Source of the DNA: Sphaeroforma sirkka
Taxonomy: Eukaryota > Opisthokonta > Ichthyosporea > Ichthyophonida
Reading direction: 5' to 3'
Length of the DNA: 31,891 nt
NCBI GenBank assembly: GCA_001586965.3
Contig: LUCW03001629.1
Coordinates: 1-31,891 of the forward strand
The notes under the pieces are model-generated. The model was not told where the DNA came from and ran no database searches. It saw only the letters and a list, made by a program, of their open reading frames with translations. Of the stretch, positions 1-9,204 are shown in pieces (position 1 is the first letter of the stretch; each line of letters begins with the position of its first letter). The translations under genes and the position numbers were made by a program.

Positions 1-2126
1 TTCACGAAAACCAGCATTCCGCGGTACCGAACGTTGCCTTAAGAAGAAATCTTGCATATTGCCACACTGACGTTGGAGCAGATCCGCTCCGATGAAACTA
101 AAAGCCCCTGGAGACGAACGCTCTGCGAATGTTTATGTTCATAATCAAAGTTTTAGGTTCCTGGATCGTATGCAACGTCGTGTGCACTGTGAGCTTGACG
201 ATATTTAGTTGTAAATACGAAACAAATCCTGTGATAGTGTTAAAGTTCATATGCAATATCTGCATTCGTGTAAGAAATATATATTTGGCAAGAGTTTCAA
301 AAGTATGAGCATAGTGCGCTGATTTTGAATATAAATTTGACACACTGTACTTTGCACGTGAACGATACTAGAATCCTTTAAAAGCATTGCAAGTAACATG
401 AAATATGCGGGAAGTAATATATGATTTGCTGTTTGTGGCACGTGGTAAGTGATAAGTGGAGACTATCACGGATGGATCTATCTCAACACACCACCTTCGC
501 ATAGTTTGAGGGATTTTCTCTCGGTCTCGATTGCTTCTTCAGCATCGGCAGGACGTTTCGTAGTCATGATATCCTGGTGCTGTGTAAAATTAACTGACGT
601 TGTCCGCATATATGAAAAAAATGTTGTGTATACATTTATGTTTTTTCAAAATGTGTAATACATTGTGATTGAACTTTGTCCCCTGTCTGCACTCAACAAA
701 CATTCGAACAGTTATCATTGATCAACTATACAAACAAAGGGGGGAGTTAAATTACTATCAAATTTTAGGGGGGGGCTCGGAAAGTCGGCAACTCGGCATC
801 ACCTTTGTCCTTTGAGTCCTTGACCTCTCCAGTTCCGCCGTTCCGGCTTCGAACGCGTACTGCAAATAGATTGGAAGGAATATTTCATGATTCGCAAGCT
901 CGAAGCGTGTGTGTTGTTGGCAATGTTATGCGTGCTGCGTGCACTCAGTTCTGCCCAGAGCCACAGGCCCACAGCCCACAGCCCACAGGCCCCAGCCCAT
1001 ATGGGCGCCACTGGCCGGGTCACCCTGGGCCTGGTGCCCTGGTCAGTGGTCACTGCTGGTGGGCTGGCGCCTGCGGTTGATACAGCCCTGCAGAGTGTAG
1101 AAGGCCAGCAGTCCAGACTCCAGCGCTCCAGATTCCAGAGAAGGCCAGCGCCCAGTAATGCAGAGTGCAGACTGCAAACTGCAGTGCCAAGCTCAATACG
1201 TTTTGTCTATATGCGATAAACTTTAAATGTAAACGCAAAAAAAGTTTTTTTAAGCATTTTAAAAGTATATCGGGGGCAAATCGACCATGAACATTTTCTC
1301 TCAGAGTCAGTGCTGAGTGGAGCTAAGCTCAAAACGTTACCTGTTGAATGTAACTCTTATTTATATATAATATGCACAGAGTGCATTTTTTCAGGTTTTC
1401 AAATTTGTCTACATTAGCTGCTCGTTCAACATATCAACATCTCTAGCCGGAATGGTCCTTTTCGTTGTTGTTAGGTGTGTATCTTGAGCAAACATACAAA
1501 CTCGGGATATACGTTAAAAAAAGTCAGAAAAAAAAAGGATGTTTTTTTTTTTTAAATATATAAAAAATGCTTCTATGATTTATTATAGGTGCAATAAATG
1601 CCGAGTGCCGACTGCAGGTCGCAGGAATGAAGGCTGAGACTGAAGTTTGCGTGCAGCGCTGCAGCAGAGGCCTGTTGCCAGTGTTGTGCCCGTGAGACTT
1701 TGAGATTATTAAATAGATAAAGACGTGGCTTCTTTGACATTCCCGTGCTCTTTCTATTTATGTACAATTAGAAAAAAATCTTTCGGAATATAAGCCTTGT
1801 AAAGAGGACCGCCGGGGCCCAAAACAAGTTTCTGCTGACATTTTCTAAGAAAAAGTAAAACCACACGCACAAATACACACATCAATACACCTACAACACA
1901 CCTCACCTACAGTCACAGCGTTATTATCGCTACCTAACACGCATACGATGTGGGTCGTAGCACTTTATAGCCTAATTAGACTACGTTCTTTCTAGTGAGC
2001 ACATCGGATTTCTTATACGATGCAATTGAGCCCCTTTTTTGTCATCAGAAGAAGAGATCACTTTGCGCTCCGATCACGTAGTGAACTACTTTTATCTAAA
2101 TATCATCAGGTTTCACACTAGCAATC
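1..2126. other. left flank, no supported gene
   Basis: AT-rich sequence without a convincing long gene. It contains G-rich tracts near 738-776, a GC-rich patch with short repeated words (about 930-1190), a second patch with similar wording (about 1600-1690), poly-A/T runs near 1230-1250 and 1515-1555, and a CA-rich low-complexity stretch at about 1857-1915. One weak signal-peptide-like ORF is listed separately. No RNA gene or LTR was recognised here. Confidence 0.5.
887..1219 (+). CDS. possible small secreted protein (weak)
   Basis: A 110-codon frame from ATG. The first 24 residues look like a signal peptide: a basic start (MIRK), a hydrophobic core (residues 8-20, VLLAMLCVL) and a small-residue stretch before a possible cleavage near SSAQ. 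The rest is rich in proline, serine, arginine and glutamine and follows the repeated wording of the underlying GC-rich patch, so it could be a chance ORF in low-complexity DNA. No family is recognised. No splice sites, promoter or poly(A) signal were established. The hydrophobic start is the only positive argument. Confidence 0.18.
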   Translation: MIRKLEACVLLAMLCVLRALSSAQSHRPTAHSPQAPAHMGATGRVTLGLVPWSVVTAGGLAPAVDTALQSVEGQQSRLQRSRFQRRPAPSNAECRLQTAVPSSIRFVYMR

Positions 2127-2261
2127 ATGTCGAGTACAAGGCGCATCCTACAGAAAGAGAAAGCGTTCAAGCAGAGCTGTATATGTGAACTGAAAGGATG
2201 TTTGAATTGTACCGCTCGCAAGATTGGATTACCACTGAGTGATGATGTCATTGTGCTTTGA
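2127..2261 (+). CDS. 44-residue cysteine-containing ORF (weak)
   Basis: A short ATG frame ending in TGA. Its middle carries a cysteine cluster spaced C-x-C-x4-C-x2-C (CICELKGCLNC), which could be part of a zinc-binding module, preceded by a lysine/arginine-rich segment. It is too short to assign a family. It could be an exon or the remnant of a transposase N-terminus, because a DDE-like fragment lies about 1 kb downstream on the same strand, but no sequence connects the two. Confidence 0.18.
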   Translation: MSSTRRILQKEKAFKQSCICELKGCLNCTARKIGLPLSDDVIVL

Positions 2262-2366
2262 CGGGTAAAATATTACAAACACACGGGATCAAAGATACAT
2301 GGCAGAAGGCTATGGCCAAGCGCCAAACGTTACATAACAATGCATTAATCAACCTTACAGCAACTA

Positions 2367-2678
2367 GTGAATAGAGGTAATGATATACACGCCGGGCCTA
2401 ACGACATGCCCAAACTGATGCATCAATGGAATGCAGATCGGGATATACTTCAAGTTGTGCAGGGTGAGTATGCAAGGATACAGTGTATATGTACAAACGA
2501 TGATTCCGTGTGTGGTGAAGATCTACGCCACGAAGGTTATTTTCTTGTTTCCGTGGCCAAAGGTATAGAAAATGGCGATGAGCTGAGTAGCAATAGTTGT
2601 GGGCAATCAGAAGAAAAAGAATCAGATCATATCCGACATAAACGATCACACATTAAAAAGGAAGTATCGCATTACTAA
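2367..2678 (+). CDS. hypothetical 103-residue ORF (weak)
   Basis: A frame on the strand of the DDE-like fragment, opening with a non-ATG codon (TTG/GTG type). It has a mixed, soluble-looking composition with an acidic middle and a basic histidine-containing end (HIRHKRSHIKK). No domain is recognised. It could be a chance frame in AT-rich DNA; a second frame overlaps its end. Confidence 0.15.
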   Translation: MNRGNDIHAGPNDMPKLMHQWNADRDILQVVQGEYARIQCICTNDDSVCGEDLRHEGYFLVSVAKGIENGDELSSNSCGQSEEKESDHIRHKRSHIKKEVSHY

Positions 2679-2971
2679 TCACCACTTCCCCACTGAATAC
2701 ATTAAAAACAATAAGAAACAAAAGACTCTCGTACCCGCGATGCAGCTCCCAACAACATCCCGACGCTACGAAAGCAGCTTCAATCCAATATCTCCACACC
2801 AAGCTCTATCGTACTGTTCATCAACTTCAGATGCTCACACTGGAACCGATAGCCGTATTAACACATAAGGGATGACAGCAAATGTTTGAAATACCTGGGG
2901 AGAAACGCTTTTGAGCTAGTATAACAATTATTTAAGATAATTAATTATAAGGGCAGATGCGAGAGTTTACA

Positions 2972-3043
2972 GTTATGGAATGCCGTGTGTGTTAAGCGAT
3001 GTAAGGGTTATGGAATGCCGTGTGTGTGTTAAGCGATGTAAGG
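2972..3043. repeat. tandem duplication, two units of 35 and 37 bp
   Basis: Two adjacent units beginning GTTATGGAATGCCG and ending GATGTAAGG. They differ only by one extra GT in the internal TGTG run. This looks like a recent local duplication or slippage event, with no link to the retroelements. Confidence 0.9.
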
Positions 3044-3258
3044 ATTTAGTAGCCAAAAAAAAATGGCCAGAAGCAAGAACACTGACGATGAAGTAGAATC
3101 GTCGCCACAAAATTCCACAACCAGAAGCAGCAATGTGTTTGGAATCCAGACGTGCACGTGCGCATTGCACTTTTGAACAGTTCGTGTTTTTTTTTTATAT
3201 ATGTGCTGCGTTATATGCGTGACGAGTTTGGAATTACAGTGAGTCCACTGGAAGGAAA

Positions 3259-3519
3259 TTGTACCCAGCTTTGGTATATGCATGTGCTGATATATTTGAT
3301 AGTATAATGCCATTCTGTTCGGCAGCTCAGGGCAAAGCTGTTCTTGCCCCAAGAACGAAGACTACTTTAGGTACAAGAGACAGTGCTATATACATCGGAG
3401 ACGCTACAGAGCAAATAGTGGAAGATCTTTATACGCAGTGTCCATCATTGCATGTCGCATCACATTCCGCTTATACAAAACATGAAACAATGAAGCATAA
3501 CGTCATCACTATATTCTAG
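3259..3519 (+). pseudogene. fragment resembling a DDE_Tnp_4 (Harbinger/IS5-like) transposase
   Basis: An 86-codon frame opening at TTG, with no ATG at its start, ending in TAG. The segment IYIGDATEQIVEDLY followed by HSAYTKHETMKHNVI has the layout known around the first catalytic aspartate of DDE_Tnp_4-type transposases: a hydrophobic strand, then (I/G)DxTE, then S-x-YTK/YK-x-x-x-T-x-K. The frame ends where the conserved family continues, and no second Asp or Glu block was found downstream, so it is a remnant or an exon. Terminal inverted repeats were not identified. The resemblance is from memory of the family pattern, not an alignment. Confidence 0.38.
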
Positions 3520-3686
3520 CAATAGCTCTTTTAAGCTTGTGTTTATTCAATCCAATGTAAGCTCTCTAATTACGAGAACTGTGTCTTCTGGCGGCTGACG
3601 CAATCATTGAGTAGTTCAGTTGGATCTTCAGAAACTTCAGATGAATCAAGCAACGCACTTTGTCTACTGTTATCATGAACGTTTAA

Positions 3687-4266
3687 TCATTGTACAAGCT
3701 CTGCACGGTTGGTACCTTCAGGTATTGTAAATTCGATGGATATAGCATGCCGTCTTAGATCACTTAGTTGCATGCTATCATACGATGCCGTCTCCGATTC
3801 TCTCGTCCATGATAAGTATGGTGAGGATTTCGAGCTATTGGGGTGAGAGGATACAACATAGTATCTTTCTGTCCATCTGGTAGCAACACGTGGGTTTGTC
3901 ATGACTATATCAGGCCATAGAAAATCTGTTTCTGGAAACCCACTGCTTTCTAATCCTTCTACTATCCTTTCAGGTACATTATGTATAAATGATACAAACT
4001 TCTCTAATATAAGATCATATACAGGTTGTCCAAAGAACTTAATATTGACCTGATATAACTCTTTTCAACACTCGTGGACATCCTCGCTCTTATACACCAA
4101 TTCGGCTACAACTCTCATTGACGGTTTGGTTATTATACAGTTTAATAGTATACTTAGTCTTAAAGTCCAACCCTTGTGCGTACGCGATAATCTCATTGAC
4201 CGAATCGTGCACATAGATGCACAGCATAAAAAAAAAAGGCATGTTTCCTGCACTTGTAAAATTCGA
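3687..4266 (-). pseudogene. unknown protein fragment, cut by the A 3' LTR
   Basis: From the LTR boundary downstream on the minus strand, two frames carry protein-like sequence. One is in the frame ending at 4090 (residues such as GLDFKTKYTIKLYNN). The other runs from 4062 to a stop at 3687 with no break (about 125 codons, including GQPVYDLILEKFVSFI and WTERYYVV). An in-frame TGA at 4063-4065 separates the latter from codons further upstream. The composition looks like a real globular protein, not the adjacent retroelement. The upstream end is removed at 4267 by the LTR, so this may be the 3' part of a host or viral-like gene hit by insertion. No family is recognised. One frameshift or a small intron between the two parts would fit. 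Confidence 0.35.
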
Positions 4267-4846
4267 TGGAAAATTACTAGGTTTCAAACTATATTAAACT
4301 AAAATACAATTTAGTCAGTTAGATTTAGCAGTGGTAGCTTGTGTAAGAATGATCGGGACCGCCTCTTGTTAAGAGCCTAAATATCCTCGATCACACAGGG
4401 CGTACCTCTAGCTGTTCTTTATTGAATAATTTTCACTAGAAGTACTAAGTGTTCATGACCACTTGCCTAATTTGTAAATAGACATAATAACGTAAGTCAC
4501 GTTAATACATTAGCTGATATAAATAAAGTTCCATCTGAAGAAAAGTTAAAAAAAGAAAAGACTTATTGGATTTTGGAGATTGGCGGAGGACCAAAATCTA
4601 TAAGTAGTAGTTCGAGATTATAAAATTTAGTTTATAATATCCTACATCTACTAATGTCTCAAATAGGTCCAAGTAGATGAGTCATACCAAATACTCAGGC
4701 TATTGGAGCCATCAAAGTGAATTTAGAACACTTTGGAAATATTGGAAAAAGAGCTTGTACTAAATTATTTAAAATACAAATAAAAACCAATGTATTATCT
4801 CAATTGATCTTGATATTTTAGACTGACCGGAGGCCGTATTTCTACA
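4267..4846 (-). repeat. 3' LTR of family A copy 1 (580 bp)
   Basis: Begins TGTAGAAATACGG at 4846 on the minus strand, directly after a G-rich polypurine tract, and ends CA at 4267. The same sequence recurs at 28663-29246 (-), 26375-26959 (+), 27782-27893 (+, first 112 bp) and 29245-29739 (+, lacking the first part). An AATAAA signal in the element's sense lies at 4418-4423. The end is fixed by divergence between this copy and the 5' LTR copy just beyond the CA. Confidence 0.9.
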
Positions 4847-4858
4847 TAGCCCCCCAGT
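4847..4858 (-). promoter_or_regulatory. polypurine tract of family A (plus-strand primer)
   Basis: On the minus strand the bases ACTGGGGGGCTA lie immediately before the LTR start, the standard position for the plus-strand priming site of an LTR retroelement. The six-G core matches in style the nine-G tract of family B. Confidence 0.7.
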
Positions 4859-4975
4859 AGCTTTTAGAACTACGAACGTACGTTAAGATACGATCTAGTT
4901 GGTAAAGCGAAAACCAAAGTAAAAAACGGTTTCGGTCATGACTTATCGAGTAAGTATGTGCCTATATGTACGAGT

Positions 4976-5551
4976 TCAAGACTCATGTTGTACTCTATGT
5001 CGTTTAGTATTTGGTCCAGTAACCATTTCCGATGTAGGCGCCTTACGTTTATTATTTGGTAAGGTAATAGCCAAAGGCTGTTCTTCATTAGTAAGTAAGT
5101 TTGAACAATTTTCTGCACTGTTGGTAAGCAGATCAGAAAGTTTAGTCACGTAGGAAGTAGGTGGCAAATAGGGAATTTCAGATCCGTCAGGGTTTGTAGT
5201 CACCTGAGGAAACCCTTTTCGTTTATCTCGTGTGTTCTTATGTAAACGCTTATTCCATTTCTTATTAAAGATACGAAGAAAGTCGCGAGATTCACGAAAT
5301 GCATCGGAGGTTAGCCAAGCTACTGTCCCATCCATGAAACGGGTCTTGTAGTAAGTGTAACCGTCTTCGGATGTTTTATCAATTATATCTTTGACTTGTG
5401 ACTCCATAACTGGTATATCAGAATCAAATGAGCGAGCGAATGAGAGTTCGGAGGTAGGGATACGGTGAGTGCCTAGATTGGTTGCGCTAGTACCATCAAT
5501 GTTATTCACTTCGTAAGTATCACTCTTTCTCATCATGGTAGGAAATAACAA
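4976..5551 (-). pseudogene. family A Pol C-terminus: chromodomain-like tail
   Basis: The last 191 codons of pol, ending in TGA at 4976. The part VKDIIDK...YTYYKTRFMDG...AWLTSDAF...FNKKW has the layout of an integrase-linked chromodomain (a V-x-x-I-I start, a Y-Y-x-x-R-F strand, then a W and an aromatic-rich helix). It lacks the clean YLVRW and TWE motifs seen in family B, so it is a divergent chromodomain or similar fold. A basic, proline-containing tail follows (NNKRKAP, NTKRHR). It is out of frame with the integrase core just upstream. Chromodomains in this family are known to guide integration through chromatin marks; that role is inferred here. Confidence 0.6.
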
Positions 5552-6717
5552 AAGGTCCTATCGTCTTAGAAGAGAGTTCGGTAACGTTGGCGTTTCGATT
5601 TATAATGTTAACGTAATCGCCGACTTTGAACTGAACAATGTTCTTAGTGTTATTCCATCGGTCATACGCTTTAAGTAGGACGCGATTCTTGTGCTCGAGT
5701 AAACAGGGTAAACAACGTTCTGCATATGCTCGATCTTTGTAGCCACGGGGTAGCGTGTTTCTCGGGCGCAGTTTTATCAAACGTTGCTTGTAATTCACTA
5801 TAGCGGCCAAAAGAAATAGTGAAACGGGAGTGTTCCAGTTTGAGGATTCATGCAGTTATTCATTTGAGTCTGAACCCATTTCAAATGATAAGGCCACATA
5901 TCCTCAACGTCGTCTAGTGCGGTACGCAAGAGTTTCTTAAGTTCTCTATGACGTGTCTCATTTGCACCCTGCGTTTGAGGTTTGTAAGGAACACCACGCC
6001 TATGGGTCATGCCTGATACGAGTATAAGTGCCTCCATTACGTCGGTACAAAACTCACTACCGTTATCAGAACATAGTACTCGGGGAAACCGAAGTCATTA
6101 AAGACGTGATAGCATAATTCTGCCACTGTTTGTGGACGTTTGTTCGGTATTGCATAAAGCAAGTTATAGCCCGAAGCCACACATAAGAAATGACAGATAT
6201 ATACATCGCCAGTATGCTTGGATCGCGGAGTTTAACCAAATCGACTATGACTCGGCGCATCGGTTGGTCTTCTGTCACACTTTTTAGGGGTGCCCAACCG
6301 TATCGCTTGATCTGGTTCTTTTCACAATCAGTACAGCGTCGGTATACTTCACGTATGGTTTCTTTCAGCGCCGGGTGATCAAGCCCTGCACGAATAGCCA
6401 TTTTATAAGTATGCTCATAATGCTCGATGCGTTAAATTATGTATAATTTTAACTCTACTTTCGAGCTCCTCTAAGTCAGTCAGATTCTGCGTAACGCTGG
6501 CTGGATGAACCATAGTCCTGTTGGAAAGGGCAACCTCAGTATCAGGAGGGGTAGAGTCCTGAGATACATAATTGACAACATTGGATTGTTGAAGTATCTT
6601 CTTCAGTTGTTTCGCAACTCCTGGCTGTTCTTTAAGCAGCGCTTTAAGTAGTTGAGTGCGAGCTTCAGGTTCTCTTAGAGTTTTGAGTCTTTGATCCATG
6701 GCCTTAGCTAGTTCCAT
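5520..6717 (-). pseudogene. family A integrase (zinc-binding, DDE core, GPF domain), frameshifted
   Basis: Minus-strand fragments in shifting frames that together give an integrase: an HNLTH...CTDC zinc-binding (HHCC) part at about 6310-6450, first Asp in MRRVIVDL at about 6240-6260, second Asp in SDNGSEF at about 6050-6070, the Glu in NETRHRELK at about 5935-5965, and GPFVIS in a C-terminal DNA-binding domain near 5550. All three catalytic acids can be seen, but at least four frame changes make this copy unlikely to be translated as it stands. Its counterpart in copy 2 is in frame through the first Asp and then cut. The nearest upstream domain is the methylase-like one. Confidence 0.85.
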
Positions 6718-7787
6718 GTTTTTTTACGATCTAATGCCGTTTCAATCGGCATTACCTCGACTGCAATCTTGTTGGGTGCATGTGTTGTACGAGTCTTGAG
6801 CTTTTGTTCAAACTCTTTAGACTCCTCTAGTTTAGCTAAGAATTCGGTTGAGGGTTTCCACTTAGTGGTACCTGCAGGACCGATGCGACAAACAATGGTG
6901 TGTTTCCAAGGCGTCTTCTTAATAGAATAGGATCCCTGATACAAGAACGTGTCGGTTTCACGGTCGACATAAATAGGTTCGTCTTGAATCATATTAATTA
7001 AATCACGTATCCATGGGTCGGAGTTACGTAAGGGACAACACAGCGTAATGGTAGATTTAGTAATATTAACATAATTTAACAACTGTGCGATAAGTTGACA
7101 AGGTGGGTTAGCCCACGCATTATGCTTTGATAAGTCAAGCTGAAATGCATCACCTTTAGGATGAGTCAACGACCTATATTCAGAAACCTGTTTGTTATGT
7201 TCTGCGGCGAACATATCAACAGTAAATGGACCCCATCGTGATTGAGCGAGGTTAAACCATTTCTTATTTAGCATCCAATCGGTTGCTAATAACTCTTTGA
7301 CTGTTTTCTGGTAGTCGGGCACAAGTCGAGAGAGCATGTCAGGAAGATGGTTATGTATTCCTGGTATGTGTGTTATATTAAAAGCGAACTTGGCAATAAT
7401 GTCATGCCAGCGGCTCACCAACTGTGAATCAGGGTTCATATCTTTTAAGTATGTTAAAGACTTTGATCACAGGCGACAGTAAAGTAACTTCCATAAAGGT
7501 AGTCTTTAAACTGTCTTAGCGCAGTAACTATAGCAAGGAGCTCTTGTTTAACGGTAGGGTAATTCCGTTGACTCTTATTATAACTCTTGCTGCTAAAGAA
7601 ATTGTATGTAGCGCGGTTTACCATTTATCGTTTGGTAAAGCACTCCACCTACCGCTCGATCTGAAGCGTCGGTTGCTACTTGGAATGGGACACCATCCAC
7701 AGGGTACTGCATGATGGGTGCGTCCATTACTTTACTTTTGACTAGTTTAAATGCATCATCACATTCTTTAGTCCAAAGCTTTCCCAA
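6708..7787 (-). pseudogene. family A RNase H and methylase-like domain
   Basis: RNase H is seen as VATDASDRAVGG (first Asp, about 7660-7680), a QELLAIV Glu motif (about 7535-7555), a CDQKSLTYL Asp motif (about 7445-7475) and HIPGIHNHLPDMLSR (about 7325-7370). After it comes a domain with VDMFAAEHNKQ (about 7190-7220) and an NPPC motif (about 7100-7110), followed by a strand-rich part (LCCPLRNSDPW). The order resembles the Dam-like methylase domain known from DIRS-type and some Ty3 elements; NPPC would correspond to the (D/N)PP(Y/F/W) motif IV. Catalysis is uncertain, because Cys replaces the usual aromatic. Indels relative to copy 2 near 7455 and 7590 break the frame. Confidence 0.8.
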
Positions 7788-7822
7788 AGGTCCTTTGTGC
7801 AGCCGTAGGTGACTGAAAGGCT

Positions 7823-9201
7823 TTAAGTAATGAGAAAGATGCGGTACCGAACTGAGAAGAAGTTAACAAACCCACACACAGAGTTCACATCTCTTCCAGT
7901 AATTGGTGTTGATAAATCCAACAGAAACTGTTTCTTGCCAGGATCAATTTCTACCCCTGCTGCAGATACTTTGTAGCCAAGTAAGTGTATAGTATCTTTA
8001 GCAAAAGAACACTTGTCTTCGTTAATCTTAAGTTTAGCATGATTAAGTCGCTTTAAGACTTCTTTAACGAGTTTAGCATGTTCATGTGCTGTCTTTGTAA
8101 AGATAACTATATCATCTAAATAGACTGATACGTTATACGACAGGTCCGCAAATAGTTCCATCATAACTTGTTGGAAGAAAGAAGGTAACATGTGTAAGCC
8201 TTCAGGTGCACCTTTAAACTGGTACTTCTTACCTTGCCAAGTAAAGGAAAAGTATTTCCTATGAGGCTCATATATTTGTAGTTGATGGAATGCAGCTTTT
8301 AAGTCTATCTTGGAAAAGATAGTCGCACCCTCCATTTTGCGTAGTATCTCGCTTATCTTAGGTAAGGGAAAACTATGTTGCGGAATTAGTTTGTTGATTG
8401 GCGACAGGTCTAGTACTACTCTTGTTTTACTAAACGTTCCATCAGATTTATATTGATCGACCGCTAAGAGAGCTAAGTTAACTGGGGTTGCATCATAATT
8501 GATTTCAATTAGACCCTGTTTTAACCAATCTTCGATTTGGGTTTTGACAACGTCTTTGTGTCTCCAACTCACGTAGTTATGTGAAGGACACTTTAACTTA
8601 GAGAAGTCGACGTTTGTTAAGTCAAGTCTAACGTACCCATTAGAGAACTTAAACATACACCAGTCAGTTATTGCAATCTTCCTGTTTTGTATAATTAAGT
8701 CCATAATTATATCGGTGAAGTGCGGAATCATATCCTTTGCTTCACCTTCCGGAGGTTTAGGTATCTTTAACATATTATCATCTGACTGATCTTTATTCGG
8801 GTCCAGCCCATTAGGCAGACCAGTGAGTGTTATACCTAAACTGAGAAGATCAGTCATACCTATAATTAAATCGTATTTCTGAGACATGTCAGTAACGATT
8901 AGGTGAGTCTTCACTTCTCTTCTATCTGACAGCATTATGTGTGCATAGTCAATGGCTTGTTCGCAAGTAGTAACTTTGCCATTTCCCAAGATTAAATCAG
9001 TTGTTTCGTTATGGACAGCCATATCTGTAGCGTAGGCTACTCGGCATGAGATATAGCAGAGACTTCAGCCCCTGGATCAAATAGTGCCATAACTTTTTCT
9101 CCATTTACGAAAACTGTTTGAAAGATACGTTCATCTCCTTTGGTATAGATTTTATTGAACATTTTCTCATAATCTTGCTCTAGTGCGCACATATGGTACT
9201 G
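7823..9201 (-). pseudogene. family A protease and reverse transcriptase
   Basis: Directly follows the gag UGA in the same frame. The protease carries ALFDPGAEVSAIS (about 9045-9085), where the usual catalytic D-[ST]-G is D-P-G, and a second motif YDLIIGM. RT shows SKIDLKAAFHQL (catalytic Asp, about 8290-8325), YQFKGAPEGLHML, and YLDDIVIF (about 8105-8130, the YxDD box). A two-base insertion near 9050 breaks the protease frame in this copy, and a small difference near 7848 shifts the frame at the end of RT. The segment GLHMLPSFFQ differs from the more common GLSNAPATFQ of Ty3 RTs, so the family is divergent. Length and order fit a normal pol. Confidence 0.9.
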
Positions 9202-9204
9202 TCA
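9202..9204 (-). other. single in-frame UGA between gag and pol (readthrough site)
   Basis: Reading gag through its zinc knuckle gives ...VQVKH, then TGA, then CAG TAC CAT ATG..., and the same frame stays open into the protease. Copy 2 has the same arrangement at 25422-25424. There is no other stop between gag and the DPG motif. This is the layout of stop-codon readthrough, as known for gammaretroviruses with UAG; the base after the stop is C, a leaky context for UGA. Function is inferred. Confidence 0.75.

Noticed and set aside
738..776. G-rich tracts as polypurine tracts of another element
   Set aside because: No LTR-like TG start or repeated sequence follows either tract.
9202..9204. UGA reassigned to an amino acid in the host
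   Set aside because: UGA is used as the terminator of family A pol (4976) and family B gag (18680), so readthrough at one site is the simpler explanation.
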